The position numbers and the translations under genes are program-made. A stretch of DNA of 64,000 nt from Panax quinquefolius (taxonomy: Eukaryota > Streptophyta > Magnoliopsida > Apiales > Araliaceae). This document shows, piece after piece, positions 10,247 to 20,302 of the stretch (within the stretch, counting starts at the first letter, position 1; each line of letters opens with the position of its first letter). The notes below the pieces were generated by a model, which searched no databases, was not told the origin of the DNA, and saw only the letters and a list, made by a program, of their open reading frames with translations. Location of the stretch: positions 122,845,573 to 122,909,572 of the forward strand of contig CM035168.1 in the NCBI GenBank assembly GCA_020205615.1. The letters run 5' to 3'.

Positions 10247-13028
10247 TCAGAAGACCCCGAAATTTTTAAATAAAAAGGAATTTCCTTTATTTATTATTTT
10301 GAAATAGTAAGGGTTGATTTGATTAATGTGGATAGTTAAGGGTTAAATACGCAAATATTTCAAAATAAGCAAGTGGTTATAAAATATTCATTTTTTGTTG
10401 GGAATATTCGTTTGGTCGTGGAATATTCAGATCGCTTTGGGAATATTCGTTTGGTCGTGGAATATTAAATCTTTGTTTGGGAATATTCGTATTAACCAGC
10501 AAGCCATGTGTGGGCCCCATAACTGAAAGCGATTGGATGAGGAAAACGACAAAGTTTGGGTGGTAATAAATAGCCGTAGAATTGTTACAGGTTAAGATCG
10601 TTGAATACCCGGTGGTTAAAATACAAGAATACGCTGGCGTAGCACAGAGAAGACACCAGATTGCATAAAGATTGTTGAATTATTGATCCTTACGTAAGAA
10701 GGCACTACTCAATAATTTTCACAAGAGTTATCGCTCAATATTTTATTTTATTGATTCAATAATTGTTGCGTTGATATTTTATATTATTATTGTTTCAATA
10801 ATTGTCACCGCACAAGATTTCCCATTATCGATCAATAATTCATATTATTTGAATAATATTATTAGATAACATTATTGGCAATGTCTAGAAAGTTCTTTCT
10901 AAGGAGAGGTTTAGTCACCTAATTGCGCGCCAAGAATGAGAGAGATCCTTATCGAAAGCCCCTCTCTTCCGGGAACAATTTTGGTCATTATAAATGTGAT
11001 TCTCGTAATATTATTTGTGAATAATTAATTATTGATTCATATGATAAGGAAATATTTATTTTATATGAATATAAATGATGGATTTATTTATGTGGTTATT
11101 AATGAAGGAATTAATCTTTGAGATGTTTTATTTGTATTTTATTTCGGATTCGAGGTATTAAAAGATCAAATCGGTGTTATTATGTGACTTTATTGTGTGA
11201 GTTATAATATTTAATCCAAACCGTTGGATCGTTGTAATTTTTGGATATGTTATACATATATAAGTTGAGTATATGTCCACAAATTTTGAACCGTTAAAAT
11301 GCACGAATGATTTGTTGTGAATTTTAAGAGGTGTCGGATTCTAAATTAGGTTTATAATTGATTTTGGTGGAAAATTCTAGAATTGAGTGGGCCCCACTTG
11401 TGGTTGGTGAAGAAATGTGCTGAATTTTATTTCAAATGTGGTGGGTGGCATATAGAAGGTGTAAAGCCATCGGTAAACAGTCAAGTCTCGCTTCTTGCCG
11501 GGCTAACATTTTCCTATAAATAGAGGGCTAAGTTAGAATTGAAAATCACACCGTAAACAAAGTTTTCTCTTTTCTCTCTATATTATCGAGCGTATTTTGT
11601 GAGTATTTAGATACTTTGAGAGTCATTTATTCAAGATAAGTTTCATTCAAAGATCACTTCCGCCTTTCCTTCCAAGGCATCGATTCTTTCGAGGTAAGGG
11701 ATATTTTTTTTTTTGTAATGATATTATTTCTTCAATATCATTATCTTTGAAATGTTGATCCGAAGTTTTTATCAAATTTGGAACTTTTTATGTCGGGGTT
11801 ATTATTCATGAGTTACTATTCACGAGTTACTATTCATGAGTTACTATTCACGAAGTTACTATTCACGAGTTACTATTCATGAGTTACTTATTCACGAGTT
11901 ACTTATTCACGAGTAGTATTATTCACGTAAGCGTGAAAATGTTTTTTTTTGTGGAATTTCTATCTTTTGGTGTCTGAATTACTATTCACGATATACTCAA
12001 GACTATTCACGATCTTGACTATTCATCGAAAAATAAAATTTCTTCTTTTTCGTCAAAATATCTATTTTGGATACTAGCTTTGATTGTATCCATGTTTTGA
12101 TCATTCTTGAATTTTACACCACTATGATTATTTTTGAGGTATTGTTGGACATGGATAAAACAAAGTACTTAATCCTTAATCCTTAATCCTTGTCATTTTG
12201 TTTCACCGGATTCGTTTTTTTAAAAAATATTTTCATCATCCTCGCCTTAAATGATGATATTATTGAATATCTTTGGCCCTGTAGTGCAAAGATGAATGAT
12301 TTTCAAGAATATCTTTGGCCCAGAAAGTAAAAGATGAGCGGTGTTTAAATGAATACGACCGATCGATGAATATCTTTGGCCTTTAGTGCAAAGATGAACA
12401 GTGTTGAGATGAATATGACCGATTGATGAATATCTTTGGCCTCAGTAGTGCAAAGATGAATATTTGATTTGAGATGAATATTGATTGATGTTACAGGATA
12501 AAATATTGATGATGGATCGTTAAATTCATAGATTATAGTAGATTTCATTCTCTACGTAACTCTTCTATGAATTATTATTTTCGCCATGTAATATTGATCC
12601 AAACTTGTCATTCTGTTGTATTCTATCGATTTTCCCTGTTGGAGACTAACGATAATTTGTTGTATATTATCTTAGTCATAACATTCTTTCATCGGGCTAG
12701 TTGAGCTCACCCTTTTCCTTGTTGTTCCATTTTCTTCTCGGGGAGGCGAGAATGTAAAGCGAAAGTACTAGTGGGGTATGGAATGAAGGTTCTAGAGAGA
12801 GTTGTTTAGTAGTCCTCACCATTTTTGTAAAATAATGTATCAATAATTATGATGGGGATTTATTTGATTGTGGATATTGTCTAGAAGACAATATTATATT
12901 TAAACTCACAGTATATATTGTCGTATTTCACATGACATTTGTATTATTGAAGTTGTAGTTTGTTTCTTGTACCATGTATTTGGCGACTCAAAATGGGTGT
13001 TGTGTATACCTATTTTGGGGGCGTCACA
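10247..13028 (+). repeat. 3' LTR of the Tekay-like element
   Basis: It matches the 5' LTR over its full 2.78 kb. The first bases read TCAGAAGACC instead of TGTAAGACC, and the end GGGGGCGTCACA is followed by the target duplicate GGTTA. TATAAATA recurs at 11517-11524, the tandem GTTACTATTCACGAG array at 11800-11930 and the GAATATCTTTGGCC units at 12265-12450. Runs of more than 100 bases are identical to the 5' LTR, while mismatches cluster at CAG/CTG. Confidence 0.92.
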
Positions 13029-13033
13029 GGTTA

Positions 13034-13537
13034 GACACGTTTTTCGATGATTGAGACGCGTAAAAAGATTTTGGTTTAACAACCACCATCTACAACCTAA
13101 ACTTCTACCCAACAAGATCTCTATATTCATCTCATATTCTCCTTAGATTTGTAATTAATTGCAATCTTCTCATCTCCTAATTTAATTACTAGTATATAAG
13201 ATTCTTTTGTTTCTAATAGATGTGATATCAAGCTCATGAACTCAATCCATTGGAACCCACTTCTGTTTCTTTTAAAAAAATTGTTTGATACCTCCATCTC
13301 TATTATACATTACCCATCAATTTTCGCCCTTGTATATATTCTTAGTAACTACTACCTCTATTTTTAAAAGATTGTCGTTTAAGGTTTTTGTACATAGATT
13401 AAGAAAGTACCATTTATCAAGTAAAATTTGTTTAAAATTTCATCACTACCCCTTTATGGGAAGTTGAAAACTATTAATACAAGGGAGATAATTTCTTAGG
13501 ACAATGAGAGAAGGTAGGGGTAATATAGGAAAGTAAA
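13034..13537. other. AT-rich spacer between two LTR insertions
   Basis: No gene is recognised. The spacer continues the host sequence that the 3898-13028 element interrupted, and it ends in the GTAAA target duplicate of the next solo LTR. Confidence 0.5.
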
Positions 13538-15986
13538 TGTAAAATCCCAAATTTTACGAATAAAGATTTAAATTTCTCGAATTTTTTTTTTGAATATTAT
13601 GGTGTGGATTTAATATAATATTATAGTTGTGAGTAATATTTATAAATTTTGTAAAGTATGTAAGTTTTTATATTATATTCGATTGGTCGGGAAATATTCT
13701 TTGTGTCGAGAAATATTCGTACGACTCAAGACAATCATCAGTGGACCCCACAATGTAATTATTGTTCGGATCGAGAAAATGACAAAAAAAAAATTTATGA
13801 AAATAACTATGGAAGTTTTACTGTTAACTGTTGAAACACCCAAAGTGTTAAAAGTATGTGAATACGTGTGGTTGCATAGTAAGACATGATATTGATTATT
13901 GATGCTTACGTGAGAAGTCACCAGCTTTTGTTCAATTATTGCTGCGCAGAGTTCTTTGACAAGTATCTCAACGTTATTTGATTTAATTATTGTTGATTGT
14001 TATATATATATATATAAGTTTTGTTTTATTAGTATTATTAATGTAATAAAATGTAAAAGCTTTTATATAAAATGTAATACTTTTATAAAGTTATTTTATA
14101 AATAGAATATATTATATTTTATTACGCATAGTGTCAAGATAAGGCTGCGATAAGTATTTTGTATAGTAAAATCTTTTTATATAAAATGTAATACTTTAAT
14201 AAAGTTATTCATTTTATTAGATTATAAATATAATATATTTTATTTTATTTAAAAGATTTTGCTTTAAATCTGGACCGTCCGATTAAAAGTAAATCAATCT
14301 GGACCGTTCATGAATTAGTTACTATGCAATCCATTTTCTATAAATAGAAGCTCATTCCTTCATTATTTATTACGAATTCACTGAAACTTTAGAGAGAAAG
14401 AAGAAAAGTATTCTGCTACTTCACTACTTCTATATCCAGTTTCTTCTATAAGGTAAGGGGTATTATTTCTTTCGTATTCATTAAGAGAACTTCTGTTATT
14501 CCATTATTTATTATTCTGTTGGAATAACCTATATAAGCGGTCTACCCTATACTTGGTAAAATAATTCTGTTATTTCATTCTTTATTATTCTGTTGGAATA
14601 TCATCTCGCAATGCTTACGCTTACTCGACCTAGTTCCATCTTTATTATTCTCATTGAATATCCCACATGCGTATGCTTTTACAGGACCGATTCTCGTTAT
14701 TTATTATTCTCATTGGAATAACCGCCACGTGAAGTATCGCATTTACGGTGACTTTCATTGTTATTCCATTCTTTATTATTCCATTGGAATATCCCGCTTC
14801 AATTGTGTATTACGCTCGACCGGTTCCGTTATTCATTATTCGTTGAATAACGCCTCATGCCAATATCGCATGTATGATGATTTCTTTTGTTATTCCATTC
14901 TTTATTATACTCGGTTGATTAAAGTTTTGACTTCATACTCCATGAAATTAGTGGAATATCCTCGATATTTGCGCTTCATCCAAAGATTTTTCATGGAAAT
15001 ATTCTTCCGAGCATTCTTGAATTTTACTCTACAAAGAAGTATCATGCCGACAATTTGGACGTTATTAGTTCTCGAATAATTTAATTCTTGAACTTGTTTT
15101 ATTCAATTCTTATATCATCATCATCATCCTCATGTTTATATTTTGTTGAAAGTCATCCGTGATGACAGTAGTGCATAGATGGACTTGGTATGATTATGAT
15201 GAGAGATTATTTAAGATAATCACGACCGTAATTTTACAAATAATGTGGAAAAAGTCCTCATCGTCCGTAGTGCATTGATGGACGATTTTTTGGTATGATT
15301 ATGGCTATGGATTCTCTTCGGCCAAGGGAGCAAAGATGAATTGTTTTATGACATGATCAGGACCGTTGATGAAAATACGATTATCTTTGGCTCGTAGTGC
15401 ATGGATAATTCGTGGTCGTGATACTAAATTATATCCTTGGCCTGTAGTGCAGGGATGATTTGATGATGTGGATTATTTATTAAATTGAGTCAGAGCGATA
15501 AAAGTGATGAAAAACTTTTTAAATCATAAAAGATAGTATATTTTATTCTCTACTTGACTCTTTTAATGGATTACTTGTTCCGATGCAGTTAAACTTGATG
15601 TCTATTGTATTTTATCAATTTAACATTGTTGAAGACTAATGATAATTTATTCTGCATTATCTTAGTTATAATATTTTTTACTGGGCTAGTTGAGCTCACC
15701 CTTTCTTTCACTGTTCTCTTCAGAAAATGAGAATATAACTGGAACGAGTTGGGAAATGATTGACAAATCGGATGATAAGATTAGTAGTTCTCACTATTCT
15801 CGTTAAATAAAGTGTGACAATAAATATAATGAGGACTTATTCTCGAGAGTGGATATTGCCTGTAAGACAACATTTGTATTAAAACTCACAGTTCTCTTGT
15901 TGTATATTAAAGATTGTATTTGTATTCTGTACCATATATTTGACGACTCAGAATAGGTGATGTATACCTATTTTGGGGGCGTCACA
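13538..15986 (+). mobile_element. Solo LTR, family B, with target-site duplication
   Basis: It runs from TGTAAAATCCC to GGGGGCGTCACA and is flanked by GTAAA at 13533-13537 and 15987-15991. That is the signature of one LTR left after recombination between the two LTRs of a complete element. A TATAAATA core is at 14339-14346. A ~70-base repeat array follows at about 14490-14910. The last ~80 bases (GTACCATATATTTGACGACT onward) are shared with family A although the body differs. Confidence 0.92.
14486..14910 (+). repeat. Tandem array of ~70-base units inside LTR B
   Basis: Six or so degenerate copies each start TTATTCCATTCTTTATTATTC and continue (A/G)TTGGAATA, followed by variable text. Equivalent arrays are found in the other copies at about 21785-22270 (plus) and 2130-2540 (minus), with different unit numbers. 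They lie downstream of the LTR promoter. Confidence 0.75.
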
Positions 15987-15991
15987 GTAAA

Positions 15992-16640
15992 TAATTTATT
16001 CTTTTCGAAAATTATAAACGACAAAATTTAATATAACAAAATTGTAAGTTTTTGGAACAAATTTTACCTTCTAAAACGATAATTTTTTAAAAACGGACGG
16101 ATTAATAATTATTTTGATTTTTGGTTTTTTCTACAACATTTAGATCTACCCATTTTGTAAAAACTAATTATTCTTTTGCTCAAGCAAAATTAGTTATCTA
16201 CCCATTTATAAATCTATAATTATTCCTTAAGTCATCATTGGTAATCAATTTTTCAGACCTTTTAATATTTTATTAATCAACTATTCACACATTTTTAATT
16301 ATTCAACAATTATTATTATATTTTTTATCTTATGCATTATTAACTTAATATATTAATATAATGTATATTAGCGTGTTCATCAAATAATGAGTTTGTCTAA
16401 TTACTTAATATTCGTGACTTTTTAATTACACAACTTTTCACTACTACCCTTGTTATGATAACAATTATTAGTTTAATAATATGAAATAGTGTACAATTAA
16501 TATTATGACAATTATTGATAAAATAATGTGCAATTGCTATTGTGACAATAATATTAAATATTGTATGGTATTGAAGAAGGCCGTGTGCTACTATTCTTTT
16601 ATCACCACCAGGTATTTTATTAGTTGAAAGTGATAAATCT
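15992..16640. other. AT-rich intergenic DNA
   Basis: Only A/T-rich sequence with short microsatellite-like stretches is seen. The ORF at 16397-16648 on the minus strand is a low-complexity Ile/His/Asn-rich translation and is not credible as a gene. Confidence 0.5.
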
Positions 16641-16649
16641 GTTGACAAA

Positions 16650-16908
16650 TTTTATTAAAAAATTTATTTATGTCATTTTTTGCATTCGACAATTATTTCA
16701 CTGTGAGATTCACCAAAAATTGATTATTTCGGCGCCGTTGTACTTTACTTAATATTTCCTAATGTAACGAATATTTGACGACATAACGAATATTTGACGA
16801 CATACTTTAATCTTATATATCACTCTTTATCAAGTTAACATTTTATTATTTAAAATAATAATTATAAAAATTATTAAGTCTTATTTAATAAAAGTCGAAG
16901 TCTTATAT
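16650..16908 (-). repeat. Old, degraded fragment of a gypsy LTR start
   Basis: The minus strand resembles the first ~260 bases of LTR B (compare 3470-3731). The parallel features are AACGAATATT motifs, a CACTGTGAGATTCACCA block matching CATTGTGGGGTCCACCA, and an end reading AAGTCTTATA near 16908. It is much more diverged than the other copies. Confidence 0.5.
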
Positions 16909-17390
16909 TAAAAGTTTGGGTGCATAAATTACCACGACACCATAGAATTATGTGTAGCAATGAGAGATAATAGTGCCTTAAGAATTTGTAAGTTGGAATA
17001 AGATTCTAGTTCATATGTTAGAAAATTTGTTTAATATTTTATTTACTAAAAATGGTAATTGTTATGATATAATATTAAATTAATATATCTTTTATTAATT
17101 TATTTTTAATAAACTTTATATTTTATTTTAACTTATAAATCATTATCAACTGAATATTTTTATAACTTATTTTAATTTAAATTTTAACTTATAAATCAAA
17201 ATAATACCAAATATTTTTACTTATAAATCATAACTTAAAATCATTTACAAATCAATTTAAATTTTAAGTTAGTTAATAAAATAATAAGCGTATTTGTATG
17301 TAGACATTCAATTTCACATTTAAAGACATAAATTTTTGAATACATCATATTAATATCACTATTTTGACTACTACTGATTGGATATTTCCC
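16909..17390. other. AT-rich upstream region of the H2A gene
   Basis: No gene is recognised between the LTR fragment and the histone promoter; the sequence is mostly A/T runs. Confidence 0.5.
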
Positions 17391-17512
17391 GAGCACACGG
17401 ATCATCGAATATCTATACAGAGCCGTCGATTATATTTAATCCAACGATAAAGAATACAGGAGACCCTCCATCAAAATCGAAGGCGCTGCTAGTTTCACAC
17501 CACCATATATAA
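17376..17512 (+). promoter_or_regulatory. Promoter elements of the histone H2A gene
   Basis: A TATATAA box is at 17506-17512, about 130 bases before the start codon. Upstream, CACGGATC at 17396-17403 matches the plant histone octamer CGCGGATC at 7 of 8 positions. An inverted CCAAT (GATTGG) lies at about 17376-17381. The spacing fits a histone core promoter, but function is inferred from motif similarity only. Confidence 0.5.
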
Positions 17513-17642
17513 CCGATAGTTTCGGCAGCTAATCGTTACCCTCCATTGGACAAACTAATATTTTCTCTTTCTCTCTTCAGATTCCGTCTGTCTGTATAAT
17601 TTCTTCTCTTTCTTCTATATCTCAACGTCTCATTGAGATACA

Positions 17643-18538
17643 ATGGAGACTGGTGGAAAATTGAAGAAAGGTGCCGCCGGCAGGAAAGGAGGCGGTCCCA
17701 AGAAGAAGCCGGTGTCCCGCTCCGTCAAGGCCGGCCTACAGTTTCCCGTTGGAAGAATCGGCAGATACCTCAAGAAGGGCCGATACGCTCAGCGAGTTGG
17801 TACCGGAGCTCCGGTCTACCTAGCCGCCGTTCTTGAGTACCTTGCTGCTGAGGTACACTTCTTCTCCTTTCTCTATATAGGCATATGTCTTGCATGAATT
17901 TGTTAATTTATTGAAAGTTAGGGCTTACTTTTTGTGCTAATTTCGTTTGCTGAATGAACAATTTGGTTTGGGGTTTGAATTTGGCTGCAAGATTTATCCT
18001 TTAAAAAAGATTGGAGTAGTTTGGGAAATTTATTTATGTGTTTGATATTTTTCACTGGTTTCGTTTGCCAGATCTCACTCTATTATGCGTGGGTAATGTT
18101 TAAAGCCCTAATTACCTTCTAATGGTGCTGTCGTGAAATAAATGAAGCGAAATATTTGAGTGGTTTGATTATATTAAATGTTAATCAATTTCTCATGTAA
18201 GAATCATATTGTAATGCCAGATTTCGTATCTCCCACATCGTCAATTAATTACCGAGCTGTAATTTTCATGTTATCATGGTTTGGTTTGGAATTAGGTTCT
18301 TGAGTTGGCTGGAAATGCAGCAAGAGACAATAAGAAGAACAGGATAATACCGAGGCATCTGCTATTGGCTGTGAGGAATGATGAGGAACTTGGAAAGCTC
18401 CTTGCTGGTATTACAATTGCTCATGGAGGTGTGCTTCCAAACATTAACCCGGTTCTGTTACCAAAGAAGTCTGAGAAGGCAGCCAAGGAACCTACTAAGT
18501 CTCCCTCAAAGGCAACTAAATCCCCTAAGAAAGCTTAG
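17643..18538 (+). CDS. Histone H2A.W (heterochromatic H2A variant), two exons
   Basis: This encodes a core histone H2A of 150 residues. Exon 1 is 17643-17852 (codons 1-70). The intron 17853-18295 begins GTACAC and ends TTAG. Exon 2 is 18296-18538, and the join is in phase 0 within the conserved [18 protein letters not shown] helix. The histone fold is complete: [30 protein letters not shown], the NDEELGKLL acidic-patch segment and GGVLPNI. The long lysine-rich tail ends with SPSK and SPKK motifs. A terminal KSPKK is the hallmark of plant H2A.W, the variant placed in heterochromatin, where it binds linker DNA and compacts chromatin. The assignment rests on this tail. CAG/CTG triplets are intact here, unlike in the neighbouring transposons. 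Confidence 0.95.
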
Positions 18539-20142
18539 GTTTTAGCTATGAATTAGTATATCTGTTCATCTGTCCGTATGTGTTGGTGTTTCTAGTTGCT
18601 CTCTTGTATGTAATTTCTGTTGCCGTTGTTTAGAGATTAGGTTGATTGTAGTTTTCCCTTTGATCCCCCGTATTAGTACTCAGAATATCTTTAATTTGAA
18701 ATGGAATGAAATCGTTACCTTTTGAATCTTGTATGTAGGTGGTGATTGAAATTTGTTCTCAGTTTCTTACTACTTTTTTTTAGTTTTGAGTTGATTGAGT
18801 GGAGAATGATGTGATTTATGATTAGATTAGATTGTTTTTGAAGTGAATTACTTTAGCCTTTGATTTCATATATTGTATTTTGTAATTGTTAGAACTGTAG
18901 ATTCATATAGTCAAAATGGTTAATAGAAGATATGGTTATAGAAGATATGTACTACTGTAAAATTAAAAACAATTTCTATTGATTCGTATTTGTTTCGATT
19001 AAAAATTCGAAATCGATCTAATTTCGAAATATAAATGAGTTAAATTTGAGTACATTTTAAAGTTCGATAAATTACTTGAATCTCCTCAAATTATAATTTT
19101 TTATTGATACTTGGTTTATATTCGTTAGAAAAATTCAAATTATTCGGGTACGATTCGGAATCGTGCTTGATTCGGTAGATAAATGAGTTTCAATCAAACT
19201 TTATTTTATACTCGATAGATTTTGTGAACCAAATTTGAGTAACTCAATACTCGGATCGACTCGGTTAGTTTACAACCTTAAATATGACACTGTCTTTTAA
19301 GGGTACATAATATATTTTTAGGATATATGTCAAGTCTTGGTAATTATGTGAGATAGCAATTCATAAAAAAATTCTAATAAAACATGCTTTTGTAATAGTT
19401 ATTTGTTTGTAAAAAATTTGGAAAAGATAGAATAGGTGTAAAATTTTATATGTAAACTTATATCTCATCTTATATAAATATACTAGATGTGTGTCTCGTG
19501 CATGTGACATTATATATACATATTTATAAGTTACATAATATATTATTTAATTCTATATTTAACCATCCTAGTATTAATTTAGTGATTAATTAGAATTTGA
19601 ATCCTTTTATTCCAAAATAAAATAGATTTTTATTAAATAGAATTAAGAAAAATAGTTTTTACCAAACAATTTGTATTTTATTAAATGTCTCATTATAAAT
19701 ATAAATTAAGTGAAATTTCTCTTATTCTTCACGTAGAGGACATTAAGTTATATTTTTTATACTTATTTAAATTATGTCCATAAATAAGTTTTATTCAAAC
19801 CCAAAATTGACAATAATTAAGTCTTTAAAATATAAAATAAGATGCAATTTCCGAGTGTAGTTGTAGTTGTTTGATTGTATTTCTGAGTTTTTTGTATTTC
19901 AAAATCTGTGATGAAGGATGATAAGAATGTTGGTTGATTAAAGCTTAGAAAGCAGGAGGGGTGAATTATGTGTGCAGCAATAATAGATGTTAATCACGTG
20001 TGTTTTATGATCATGTGTGTATAAATCCACTTTCCTGCTTCTCTATGATTACTGAAAGTCTAGAAAAACTTAAATAATGTTATGTGAAATTATATGCAGT
20101 CTAGAATAGAATAAATAGGTCTGCTGTATATGACATTCTTTA
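18539..20142. other. 3' flank of H2A and AT-rich intergenic DNA
   Basis: The first ~200 bases are the probable 3' untranslated region. A segment at about 18960-19280 has repeated TCGAT/TCGGTT words typical of old interspersed repeats but cannot be assigned. No further gene is seen. Confidence 0.4.
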
Positions 20143-20144
20143 TA

Positions 20145-20302
20145 CTCCCTCCATTTCATTCACAATCAGATAGTATGAAATTTATTTTTTATTAAATTAG
20201 TCAATTGACTAATAGAATATGAATACACATAGAATTTTGTCTGTGTGTCAACACTCTATTGATCAATTGATCAACTTACTAAAAAATGAACTTCATGCTA
20301 AC
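20145..20302. repeat. Left half of an inverted-repeat MITE split by the large gypsy element
   Basis: It begins CTCCCTCCATTTCATTC after a TA, the style of a Stowaway-like terminus. Its interior folds on itself around TCAATTGACTAATAG and GATCAATTGATCAAC. It is cut at CTAAC, and the complementary right arm appears to continue at about 33710-33760 beyond the gypsy element. The right terminus is degraded and not defined. Confidence 0.45.

Larger units (their letters stand above)
3898..13028 (+). mobile_element. Ty3/gypsy retrotransposon, chromovirus (Tekay/Del-like), internally shortened
   Basis: The element begins TGTAAGACC at 3898 and ends GGCGTCACA at 13028. It is flanked by the 5-bp direct repeat GGTTA at 3893-3897 and 13029-13033, so both ends are those of the original insertion. 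Two LTRs of about 2.77 kb enclose only about 3.6 kb. The interior has, in order, a primer-binding site, gag zinc-knuckle remnants, protease, the start and end of the reverse transcriptase/RNase H region, integrase, a chromodomain-like tail and a polypurine tract. Most of reverse transcriptase is missing and frames are broken. The integrase style and the chromodomain-like end point to the Tekay/Del clade; that placement is inferred without an alignment. Confidence 0.9.

Noticed and set aside
14654..15079. 141-codon plus-strand ORF
   Set aside because: It also reads through the LTR B tandem array and has no independent support.
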